In this document: piece by piece, positions 1-5,457 of the stretch | Numbering within the stretch: the stretch's first letter is position 1 | Layout: each line of letters starts with the position of its first letter | Assembly: GCA_019594025.1 (NCBI GenBank) | Contig: JAFDUB010000050.1 | Location: 1 to 11,651 of the forward strand | DNA: 11,651 bases | Reading direction: 5' to 3' | Source of the DNA: Thermoplasmata archaeon | GTDB lineage: Archaea; Thermoplasmatota; Thermoplasmata; Halarchaeoplasmatales; Halarchaeoplasmataceae | The notes under the pieces: model-generated | Database searches by the model: none | What the model was told of the DNA's origin: nothing | Seen by the model: the letters and a program-made list of their open reading frames with translations, nothing else | Made by a program: the position numbers and the translations under genes

Positions 1-495
1 AGCGATTATGTTCTATCCCATACCAGTAGAGATGTCAAGGTCATGGTAAATACAGCCGATGATTACGAACGAGATGTTTACTATCTAACCGTAACCGGAC
101 TATCCATGGAAAACGGTGACGATGGATCGGTAGGTAGAGGAAACCGAGCTAATGGTTTGATCACTCCCTTCAGACCTATGAGCATGGAGGCAGCTGCAGG
201 TAAAAATCCAGTGACCCACGTCGGTAAAATATACAATCTGGCGGCTAATCAGATAGCACTTAAGATATACGACGAATTACAGGAAGACATACACGATGTA
301 TTCGTCAGATTGGTTTCTCAGATCGGAAAACCCATAAGCGAGCCGCAAGCAGCCAGCGTGCAACTGGTGGTACCAGAAGAAACTAGGAATTATACTACCA
401 GTCTAGATACAGCCGAAGCAATCACCGAAGAAGCCTTGGACAATCTGGATAGATTAACAAAGATGATACTAGAAGACAAGATCACCGTATTCTAA
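1..495 (+). CDS. mat: S-adenosylmethionine synthetase, archaeal type (5' partial)
   Basis: This is the C-terminal 164 residues of methionine adenosyltransferase, which makes S-adenosylmethionine from methionine and ATP in the cytoplasm. The frame is open from base 1, so the gene starts outside the window; the archaeal family is about 400 residues long. The fragment carries the family's most conserved block, GDDGSVGRGNRANGLI (fragment residues about 39-54), followed by an RPMSMEA stretch and GKNPVTHVGKIYN (about 68-79). These match the archaeal SAM synthetase family (PF01941) rather than bacterial MetK, which is nearly unrelated in sequence. The ATG at 43 is internal, because conserved-type sequence continues upstream of it. 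The gene converges on the M20 peptidase gene and their stop codons overlap in the tetranucleotide ctaa (492-495). No separate terminator is visible in the shared end. The family call is secure. Confidence 0.95.
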   Translation, partial: SDYVLSHTSRDVKVMVNTADDYERDVYYLTVTGLSMENGDDGSVGRGNRANGLITPFRPMSMEAAAGKNPVTHVGKIYNLAANQIALKIYDELQEDIHDVFVRLVSQIGKPISEPQAASVQLVVPEETRNYTTSLDTAEAITEEALDNLDRLTKMILEDKITVF

Positions 496-1712
496 TCTGA
501 GGTTACTAGAGAAACGAAGACCTTACAGTCGTTCACCATATAGTCTAGAACAGAATATTCATTGGGCTGGTGAGGTACTTCGTCACTGGTAGCCCAAACG
601 GCTGCCGGAATACCCCGGTCCCTGAAATGGGATGCAACAGTTCCTCCCCCTATTCCGCATACTTTGGCATCTATTCCCGTTACACTCTTGATCGCGGATT
701 TGAGTTTTTTAACTACTTCGGCATCTTCGGAAGTACCTGGTGGTGTTACTTTCTCCATGGGAAATATCAATTCTATGTTCGCCCCGGTTTCGTCGGATAT
801 TTCCTTGGCTTTATCTTTGAAGACTTTCTTTACCTCGGAAATTGGAACTTCCGGTATCAATCTGCAATCGAAGGATTGTATTTCCTTACCGGGTATGGTA
901 TTTGTGTTCGGTACGTTCTTTTCGCGTTTGGTTGGTTCAAAGGTGCAATTCGGAGGTGAAAAAAGTTCGTTGTTTTGGTTGAATTTTTTATGGAGGATAG
1001 TGTCTACTTCATATTGATATTTAGCCATAACTCTGTTGGCGTTGATAGCTGTGGCGGGTATTGCTGCGTGTCCCTGTTTTCCGTGTACGATGATCTTAAC
1101 CCATGTGGCTGATTTTTCAGATATGACTATCTTTTTTCCCTTTTCTTCGCTGTGGTCGGGTACGACTACAATTTCGTCTGGCGATATCACGCCTTCGTTT
1201 AATAGATGGTCTACTCCGTAGGTACTGCCGGTTTCTTCGTCTGAAACGAGGATCACTTTAAGGTTGTATTCGGGTGTTATTCCGGAGATGGTGAGCGCTT
1301 TGGCTGCGTAAAGGGCGGACATAAGAGCTTGGCCGTTATCTTCGGCTCCTCTACCGTATATCTTACCATCTTTAAAAACCGGTTCGTAGGGATCGGTGTC
1401 CCATTCATCAAGATCCCCTTCGGGAACTATGTCCATGTGGGCGATTATGGTTACTGTTTTATCGGTTTTACCCTTCTTTAATGCCACTATATTGGGTCTT
1501 ATTCCGGAAGATGTTCTTTCGTCCTTAGCGTCGTATCGTTTTATCTCGTCAAAACCGAATGTTTTTATGTGATCCATCAAAAATTTCGCCCGTTCTGCTT
1601 CGCCGTCGCCGTCACTGTCTGGGCCGACTGCAGGTATTTTCAGCATCTCCATCAGTGATTCTTTCATCTCATCTCTTAGTTCTTCAACGGTTTGTAAAAC
1701 ATCATTTTGCAT
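492..1712 (-). CDS. M20 family metallopeptidase (DapE/ArgE/CPG2-like)
   Basis: A di-zinc amidohydrolase of 406 residues, probably cytoplasmic, that would cleave a peptide or N-acyl amino-acid bond. Visible active-site residues follow the M20 pattern: metal ligand H92 in AHMDIVP with D94 beside it, bridging D125 in GRGAEDN, general base E159 and ligand E160 in SDEETG, ligand D186 in VPDHS, and final ligand H381 in PHQPNE. H215 in GKQGHAAIP lies in the lid domain, where M20 enzymes carry a substrate-contacting histidine. No signal peptide is seen. The start is supported by AGGTGT (minus strand, 1719-1724) seven bases before ATG. The gene begins 23 bases after the recombinase stop, so the two are probably cotranscribed. 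Substrate is not decidable from sequence: similar archaeal proteins are often labelled succinyl-diaminopimelate desuccinylase or dipeptidase without proof. The family is secure; the substrate is unknown. Confidence 0.9.
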   Translation of the reverse strand: MQNDVLQTVEELRDEMKESLMEMLKIPAVGPDSDGDGEAERAKFLMDHIKTFGFDEIKRYDAKDERTSSGIRPNIVALKKGKTDKTVTIIAHMDIVPEGDLDEWDTDPYEPVFKDGKIYGRGAEDNGQALMSALYAAKALTISGITPEYNLKVILVSDEETGSTYGVDHLLNEGVISPDEIVVVPDHSEEKGKKIVISEKSATWVKIIVHGKQGHAAIPATAINANRVMAKYQYEVDTILHKKFNQNNELFSPPNCTFEPTKREKNVPNTNTIPGKEIQSFDCRLIPEVPISEVKKVFKDKAKEISDETGANIELIFPMEKVTPPGTSEDAEVVKKLKSAIKSVTGIDAKVCGIGGGTVASHFRDRGIPAAVWATSDEVPHQPNEYSVLDYMVNDCKVFVSLVTSD

Positions 1713-1735
1713 TTAAGGACACCTTGGTGGTAATT

Positions 1736-2287
1736 TCATGCCGGAAGCGGATGTTCTTGATAATCCCGCTTGACATCCTCTCCAGTTATATCTAAGTATA
1801 TTTGTGTTGTGGTTAGAGATGAATGGCCAAGCATCTTCTGGACACTTCTCAGATTCATACCTGCTTTTAGACAGTGGACGGCAAAGGTGTGTCTCAGCAT
1901 ATGCGGATAAACGTTCTTCTTTATTCCGGAATCTTTCGCATAGTTTTTTACAAGTCTTTCCACCTGCCGTGTGGATATAGGCTCTCTGCGTTCGGATAAT
2001 ATCAAAAAACCCTCTTCGGCATCTTCTTTGTAGAATTCTACCATCGTTAAGGTGTCTGCATCCACCGGGACAACTCTATCTTTACCTCCTTTACCACTGC
2101 GGATGGTGATCATAGATTCTGTAAAATCGATGTCTTCGATACGAAGATTTGTGAGCTCGGATACCCTTAACCCACATTTGTAAAGTATTCTCAATATCAA
2201 TCGGTCCCTTATCTTCTCTCTCGGCGGAGAGTTCAGCAACTTTCGTATCTCGTTCTCTTTAAGATATTTAGGTAATTTTTTCGGCAT
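1736..2287 (-). CDS. Xer-type tyrosine recombinase, catalytic domain only
   Basis: A site-specific DNA recombinase of 183 residues with the full tyrosine-recombinase catalytic set: R41 in GLRVSEL, the beta-hairpin lysine region SGKGGKDR (K66/K69), H129 and R132 in HMLRH, H155 in MLGH, and nucleophile Y164 in TQIYLDI. All are in the expected order and spacing. What is missing is the N-terminal SAM-like core-binding domain: the protein opens directly at the catalytic-domain start (KYLKENEIRKLL), whereas archaeal XerA proteins are about 280 residues. It has its own TATA box about 55 bases upstream, so it looks like a real short gene rather than a recent truncation. No coding sequence for the missing domain is seen upstream, where the divergent tRNA lies. 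It could be a stand-alone XerA-like chromosome-dimer resolvase or a domesticated integrase remnant. The family is certain; the role is inferred. Confidence 0.9.
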   Translation of the reverse strand: MPKKLPKYLKENEIRKLLNSPPREKIRDRLILRILYKCGLRVSELTNLRIEDIDFTESMITIRSGKGGKDRVVPVDADTLTMVEFYKEDAEEGFLILSERREPISTRQVERLVKNYAKDSGIKKNVYPHMLRHTFAVHCLKAGMNLRSVQKMLGHSSLTTTQIYLDITGEDVKRDYQEHPLPA

Positions 2288-2337
2288 GATGCATCCCGTC
2301 AGACGATTTGTATGACGTTATTTTAACGGTTTTAGAG

Positions 2338-2346
2338 TATAAAAAG
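2338..2346 (-). promoter_or_regulatory. TATA box for the recombinase-M20 unit
   Basis: On the minus strand the sequence reads CTTTTTATA, an archaeal box A. With the usual spacing of about 25 bases, transcription would start near 2316, leaving a leader of about 29 bases before the recombinase ATG at 2287. The box is arranged back to back with the tRNA promoter. Confidence 0.55.
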
Positions 2347-2361
2347 ATTTGGGGAGGTAAA

Positions 2362-2371
2362 CGTTTATATT
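2362..2371 (+). promoter_or_regulatory. TATA box for tRNA-Lys
   Basis: The sequence CGTTTATATT lies about 30 bases (from its centre) upstream of the first tRNA base at 2397, the expected distance for an archaeal TBP site driving a tRNA gene with a very short 5' leader. Confidence 0.6.
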
Positions 2372-2396
2372 TGACTCATCAATAACCTCCCTCCGT

Positions 2397-2495
2397 GGGC
2401 CTGTAGCTCAGCTAGGTAGAGCGATCGGCTCTTAACGTTCTCATACGAGAGCGAGAGACACCGATCGGCCGGGGGTTCGAATCCCCTCAGGCCCG
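2397..2495 (+). tRNA. tRNA-Lys(CTT) with a 25-base intron
   Basis: The cloverleaf folds cleanly. The acceptor stem pairs GGGCCTG (2397-2403) with CAGGCCC (2488-2494), followed by discriminator G2495. The D stem is GCTC/GAGC with loop AGCTAGGTA. The anticodon stem pairs ATCGG (2424-2428) with CCGAT (2461-2465). The T arm is GGGGG TTCGAAT CCCCT (2471-2487), with a five-base variable loop. The anticodon is CTT at 2431-2433, preceded by the invariant T33, and reads the lysine codon AAG. An intron interrupts the anticodon loop between positions 37 and 38, leaving a mature body of 74 bases before CCA addition. CCA is not encoded: the bases after G2495 are TTT. The gene has its own TATA box and is divergent from the recombinase gene. 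Confidence 0.95.
2435..2459 (+). other. tRNA intron with canonical bulge-helix-bulge motif
   Basis: The splice structure is a textbook archaeal bulge-helix-bulge. A central 4-bp helix forms between CTCT (2429-2432) and AGAG (2454-2457). It is flanked by the three-base bulges TAA (2433-2435) and ACA (2458-2460), each cut after its second base by the splicing endonuclease. The intron itself folds into a 7-bp stem, 2436-2442 with 2447-2453 (one G-U pair), closed by the loop ATAC. Removing 2435-2459 restores a normal seven-base anticodon loop. Confidence 0.92.
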
Positions 2496-2514
2496 TTTAT
2501 AAATCTCCGATTTT

Positions 2515-2560
2515 AAACGGGTAACGAAAAATCTGGTTAGATTTTTGGTCAAGCCCGTTT
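2515..2560 (+). repeat. Two-tier inverted repeat just after the tRNA
   Basis: The outer arms AAACGGG (2515-2521) and CCCGTTT (2554-2560) enclose a perfect 8-bp hairpin, AAAAATCT/AGATTTTT, with loop GGTT (2527-2546). The left outer arm can instead pair with the tRNA 3' end: CCCGTTTA at 2492-2499 is the exact reverse complement of 2514-2521. The two pairings exclude each other, so unprocessed transcript could switch between them. Confidence 0.6.
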
Positions 2561-2704
2561 CGATATGAGGGGGATGAGAACAATTCTTCGAATTGTGAAC
2601 GCTTGGAACTCGTTCCGAGCAGAGAACCTTGGTTCTAAAGGAATGAGATTCCTTTTCTCACTCGTCAAGTGTGACTCGTAATCGTGAATCAATCATAGAT
2701 TGAT

Positions 2705-2745
2705 GAACTGTTAGAATAACGAATGTTTTGAGTCATTCTGACTGG
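2705..2745 (+). repeat. Hairpin repeat unit, copy 1
   Basis: The unit runs from GAACTGTTAGAA (2705-2716) to TTCTGACTGG (2736-2745), with a 19-base core between them. The constant ends pair to form the stem GTTAGAAT/ATTCTGAC (2710-2717 with 2735-2742, one G-U). The loop contains AACGAAT (2718-2724). It is followed by a perfect hairpin, GTGAAGC/GCTTCAC (2749-2765), before copy 2. Confidence 0.7.
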
Positions 2746-2765
2746 TGAGTGAAGCTATGCTTCAC

Positions 2766-2806
2766 GAACTGTTAGAAAAATGAGTGCAACGAATTTTTCT
2801 GACTGG
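2766..2806 (+). repeat. Hairpin repeat unit, copy 2
   Basis: This copy has exactly the same 12-base left end (2766-2777) and 10-base right end (2797-2806) as copy 1, both offset by 61 bases, and the same 41-base total length. The 19-base core differs, but both cores contain AACGAAT (here 2788-2794) and TGAG. The stem is extended to 11 bp (2771-2781 with 2793-2803). Constant ends with compensating change inside the stem suggest that structure, not sequence, is kept. Confidence 0.7.
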
Positions 2807-2846
2807 CCCGTCACATTATTTTAAGTTATTATCACGATTCGGAGAA

Positions 2847-2858
2847 AAATTATAAATA
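2847..2858 (+). promoter_or_regulatory. TATA box for the zinc-ribbon membrane protein
   Basis: The sequence AAATTATAAATA is a strong archaeal box A. Transcription would start near 2878, leaving a leader of roughly 25 bases. That leader contains the GGTG ribosome binding site at 2891-2894, eight bases before the ATG at 2903. This separates the membrane-protein gene from the hairpin region as its own transcription unit. Confidence 0.65.
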
Positions 2859-2902
2859 CCCTTGTCTTAATCACATCGTGTAAAAATAATGGTGAAATAA
2901 CC

Positions 2903-3364
2903 ATGATAAATGCAATAAACCATATGGATATATTGATGCAGACCTGGGAAGATGAAACTCTCTGGGGCGGCTGGTGCGCCGGGGCAATGTGCCTTATATG
3001 GATCGTGCCCACAATAATCTGGATAGTAATAGCGATCTGGATGTACAAAGACGCACAAAAAAGAGACGAAAATGCTGTCCTATGGCTCATCGTAGGTCTT
3101 GTAGCAGGTATAATCGGTTTGATTATTTGGTTCGTTGTCAGGCCGGATATGGCTGAGGTAGAACAGAAGAGACGAGAGAAACAGATGGGTGGATACCAAC
3201 AACAACACCAACAACCTCCTCAGCAATACGGCGGGCAGCAACAACCACCGCAACAGCCACCACAGCAGCAGCAAGGACGAGCGTGTCCGGACTGCAACGG
3301 CAACATGCGATACGTCAACGAATACAATCGCTGGTACTGCGATCGCTGCCAGGGCTACAAGTAA
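2903..3364 (+). CDS. Two-helix membrane protein with Gln/Pro-rich linker and zinc ribbon
   Basis: A 153-residue membrane protein of unknown function. In order it has: a short N-terminal tail with W/C/G residues; a first membrane segment (about 26-47); a charged turn YKDAQKRDEN (48-57); a second membrane segment (about 59-79, LWLIVGLVAGIIGLIIW); a basic juxtamembrane stretch with KRREK (89-93); a low-complexity linker almost entirely Q, P and G (about 97-125); and a terminal zinc ribbon, with C128, C131, C146 and C149 as two CxxC knuckles. The positive charges after helix 2 suggest a cytoplasmic tail. Similar architecture, membrane hairpin plus a short C-terminal ribbon containing a W-Y-C-x-x-C knuckle, is common in euryarchaeal genomes with no assigned role. 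The start is supported by GGTG at 2891-2894. The gene stands alone, with its own promoter and a T-rich end. Confidence 0.85.
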   Translation: MINAINHMDILMQTWEDETLWGGWCAGAMCLIWIVPTIIWIVIAIWMYKDAQKRDENAVLWLIVGLVAGIIGLIIWFVVRPDMAEVEQKRREKQMGGYQQQHQQPPQQYGGQQQPPQQPPQQQQGRACPDCNGNMRYVNEYNRWYCDRCQGYK

Positions 3365-3383
3365 AACAATAGGTCTACAAAAA

Positions 3384-3410
3384 ACCCTTTCTTTTTCATT
3401 TCTTTTTTCG
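3384..3410 (+). terminator. T-rich terminator after the zinc-ribbon gene
   Basis: About 20 bases after the stop codon the coding strand becomes T-rich, with runs of five and six T separated by single bases. This is the usual form of archaeal intrinsic termination, which needs no hairpin. It lies just before the next promoter. Confidence 0.55.
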
Positions 3411-3412
3411 AA

Positions 3413-3423
3413 GTAATATTTAT
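3413..3423 (+). promoter_or_regulatory. TATA box for the PLP enzyme operon
   Basis: The sequence GTAATATTTAT is a box A-like element about 32 bases before the ATG at 3450. Predicted transcription start lies within a few bases of that ATG, and no clear ribosome binding site precedes it, so the first operon gene is probably leaderless or nearly so. Confidence 0.5.
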
Positions 3424-3449
3424 GAAGGTGTAGTAGGATAGACGATACC

Positions 3450-4403
3450 ATGACCTACGGAATCGGCGACACTTCATTGGTACGGGCACCCAAGCTGGAG
3501 GAAATGCTGGGGACAGAAGGGATCTACATGAAATTGGAAGGTGAGAATCCCACCGGGACACACAAAGATAGACTGGCCATACAACATGTGGATGATGCTA
3601 TAATCAGGGGCTATGAAACTATAACTGTGGGGTCCTGTGGTAATTACGGTGTGGCCATGAGCTTCGTTGCCTGCAAATCCGGTTTAAACTGTAAAGTTTT
3701 CATTCCAAAAAAGTACTCCGGAGATATGATAGATACTATAAGGGGATATGGAGCGGAGATAATACTCGTGGAAGGGAGTTATGAAGATTCGGTGATCGAG
3801 AGTCGTAAAAATGCTGAAAAAGAGGATTGGTACGACGCCAATCCGGGTAACAAGAACACGCCGACATCACTGGTAGCCTACGTGGATATCGCGGATGAGA
3901 TACAGAACGAGCTAGATACCCCTCCGGAAACGGTTTCGATTCCCGTGGGAAACGGAACCACACTCGCGGGGATCCATCTGGGATACCGTTTATTGTGGAG
4001 AAAACAACGCTCCGAAGCTATACCGCATATGTTAGGGGTGTCCAGCAGTGGGAACAATGCAATCATCGAAACCATACTACAGGGAAAAAAGGAGATAATA
4101 GAACTGCCGCCGGATGAAATCGTGGAAACAGAAGTCAACGAGCCTCTATTGAACTGGCGGGCTTACGATGGACAGGAAGCTGTAAACGCAATCTACGATA
4201 CGGACGGTATCGCTTTAGGATTAAAGGATGAAGACTTACTGTATTACCGGAATATATTTGAAGAAAAAGAGCAGGTAAGATTACTTCCGGTTTCCGCAGC
4301 ACCATTGGGTGTTCTGGAGCAATACTTAAAAGAAAGGAATGATGATGGTGGACCACACGTAGTAATATTGACCTCAGGTGTAAAAAATGTTCGGAATAGA
4401 TAA
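3450..4403 (+). CDS. Threonine synthase-like PLP-dependent enzyme (fold type II)
   Basis: A soluble PLP enzyme of 317 residues. Fold type II marks are present: the Schiff-base lysine K39 in GTHKDR, the substrate-carboxylate loop SCGNYG (62-67), the cofactor phosphate loop PVGNGTTLAG (165-174), and a C-terminal LTSGV (307-311) where the residue facing the pyridine nitrogen is expected. The order and GTHKDR are closest to threonine synthase, but the protein is shorter than that enzyme (about 350-400 or more) and starts almost at the catalytic core. It is therefore probably a paralogue acting on another amino acid (lyase, beta-replacement or racemase) rather than the housekeeping enzyme. It is the first gene of a three-gene operon and overlaps the DUF1611 gene by 17 bases, implying a shared pathway. 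The fold is secure; the reaction is unknown. Confidence 0.85.
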   Translation: MTYGIGDTSLVRAPKLEEMLGTEGIYMKLEGENPTGTHKDRLAIQHVDDAIIRGYETITVGSCGNYGVAMSFVACKSGLNCKVFIPKKYSGDMIDTIRGYGAEIILVEGSYEDSVIESRKNAEKEDWYDANPGNKNTPTSLVAYVDIADEIQNELDTPPETVSIPVGNGTTLAGIHLGYRLLWRKQRSEAIPHMLGVSSSGNNAIIETILQGKKEIIELPPDEIVETEVNEPLLNWRAYDGQEAVNAIYDTDGIALGLKDEDLLYYRNIFEEKEQVRLLPVSAAPLGVLEQYLKERNDDGGPHVVILTSGVKNVRNR

Positions 4404-5457
4404 AAAAATACCCGCTTTGATATACGCGGAAGGGGAATTCGGTAAATTAGATGGAAAGACGGCGAACGGTCTGGTGAGGTTCTCCGAGAAGTACGAGATA
4501 ATCGGAGTTATAGACAGTACTAGGGAAGAAAATTATGCTCATGAAGTGTTACCCGATGTTATGGAGCATATCCCGATTTTTCAAAGTCTGGAAGAAACTC
4601 TTGGCCGGGTAGAGAAGAAACCATCTGCATTCATCAACGGAATAGCGAGAGACGGGGGCGCATTCCCCTTCGAGGTAAAGGACGTATTCCTGGAAGCCAT
4701 GAAAAATGGCATGAGCTTGGTCACAGGTACCCACGATTACCTCTCGGAGAACGATGAATTTGTCAGCATCGCAAAAGAGTATGGTGTTGACATTTGGGAT
4801 ACGAGAAAACCTTCGGATAGAAAGGACATGCCTTCCGGTAAACTATTGAACGACGATCTGCCTCCGAGAATTGTTCTAGTGGGTACCGACTGTGCCATCG
4901 GAAAGAGGACTACCGGTATAGAGATCTGTAAAGAGTTGGAGCGTAGAGGTTACAGACCCACTTTCGTTGCAACCGGTCAAACCGGGATAATGCAGGGAGC
5001 TAAATTTGGTACTCCCTTGGATGCGGTCAAAGGCGATTTTCTCAGTGGTGAAGTGGAGCACGAAGTATGGCTGGCTTCACAAGATTCGGATGTCGTGATA
5101 GTAGAGGGTCAAGCCGCCATCAGCATACCTCAGGGTGGAGTTCCACTTGCACTCTTGAAAGGCGCAGAACCCCATGGCGCTGTAATGATACACGCCCCGG
5201 GCAGGAAAGAATTGGATGGATTTGAAAACTATCCGCCGCCGAATCTAGACCGAGAGTGGGAGATAGTAGAATTCTTCTATCCTGGTACAATCTTTGCCAT
5301 GGCTATAAACCATGAAGGAGAGATCGACCCGGATGAGTGGAAGGAAAGATACGAAAAGGAATACGGTGTGCCGGTAGCAGATGTACTGGTACACGGGGCA
5401 GGCGTAATAGTGGATCGAATGGAAGAATTGTATTTGAGGAAAGAAAAGAATGATTAG
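4387..5457 (+). CDS. DUF1611 family P-loop protein (DgcN-like)
   Basis: This 356-residue protein has the two-part DUF1611 layout: an N-terminal Rossmann-like domain (about 8-150, with NGIARDGG at 84-91 and TGTHDYLSE near 113-121) and a C-terminal P-loop domain opening with GTDCAIGKRTT (166-176). ATGQTGIM (195-202) and VEGQAAI (239-245) follow. Family members usually read EGQGS in the last motif, so the alanine variant is worth noting. In marine bacteria and haloarchaea a DUF1611 protein, DgcN, acetylates D-glutamate as the first step of D-glutamate use, with the racemase DgcA as partner. No DgcA is present here; the neighbours are a PLP enzyme upstream and a GNAT downstream. The start is supported by AGGTGT a few bases before the ATG at 4387, inside the previous gene. 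The family is confident; the substrate is inferred only as an amino acid or acyl amino acid. Confidence 0.85.
   Translation: MFGIDKKIPALIYAEGEFGKLDGKTANGLVRFSEKYEIIGVIDSTREENYAHEVLPDVMEHIPIFQSLEETLGRVEKKPSAFINGIARDGGAFPFEVKDVFLEAMKNGMSLVTGTHDYLSENDEFVSIAKEYGVDIWDTRKPSDRKDMPSGKLLNDDLPPRIVLVGTDCAIGKRTTGIEICKELERRGYRPTFVATGQTGIMQGAKFGTPLDAVKGDFLSGEVEHEVWLASQDSDVVIVEGQAAISIPQGGVPLALLKGAEPHGAVMIHAPGRKELDGFENYPPPNLDREWEIVEFFYPGTIFAMAINHEGEIDPDEWKERYEKEYGVPVADVLVHGAGVIVDRMEELYLRKEKND

Larger units (their letters stand above)
2496..2815 (+). other. Gene-free chain of consecutive hairpins; possible structured RNA or miniature element
   Basis: This stretch holds no convincing coding frame but is almost fully self-complementary in short units. 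Arms seen (5' arm / 3' arm): 2515-2521/2554-2560 enclosing 2527-2534/2539-2546; 2580-2586/2590-2596; 2601-2609/2612-2620 (one G-U); 2623-2628/2631-2636; 2637-2644/2648-2655; 2656-2662/2668-2674 (one mismatch); 2688-2694/2698-2704; 2710-2717/2735-2742 (one G-U); 2749-2755/2759-2765; 2771-2781/2793-2803 (one G-U). Loops are mostly 2-5 bases. Linkers alternate GAAC (2597, 2705, 2766) and GACT (2673, 2740, 2801). It follows tRNA-Lys directly with no promoter of its own visible, so it may be cotranscribed with the tRNA or be inserted DNA. It lacks the hallmark motifs of SRP RNA and RNase P RNA. Strand is given by orientation to the tRNA only; function is unknown. Confidence 0.7.

Noticed and set aside
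2288..2400. dif-like site for the Xer recombinase near its gene
   Set aside because: I found no pair of 11-base inverted arms with a short central spacer in the spacers next to the recombinase gene.
2596..2806. CRISPR array
   Set aside because: Repeats are too few (two), their ends rather than whole units are shared, and the intervening sequence is itself palindromic; no cas genes are in the window.
2496..2815. SRP RNA or RNase P RNA as explanation for the hairpin region
   Set aside because: The conserved SRP helix 8 loop motifs and the RNase P GAGGAAAGTCC-type core are not present, and the structure is a chain of small hairpins rather than a long rod or pseudoknotted core.
2821..3451. Minus-strand frames opposite the zinc-ribbon gene, including a Leu/Val-rich 123-residue one
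   Set aside because: The Leu-rich stretch is simply the antisense of CAA/CAG glutamine codons; the plus-strand gene has promoter, binding site and recognisable architecture.
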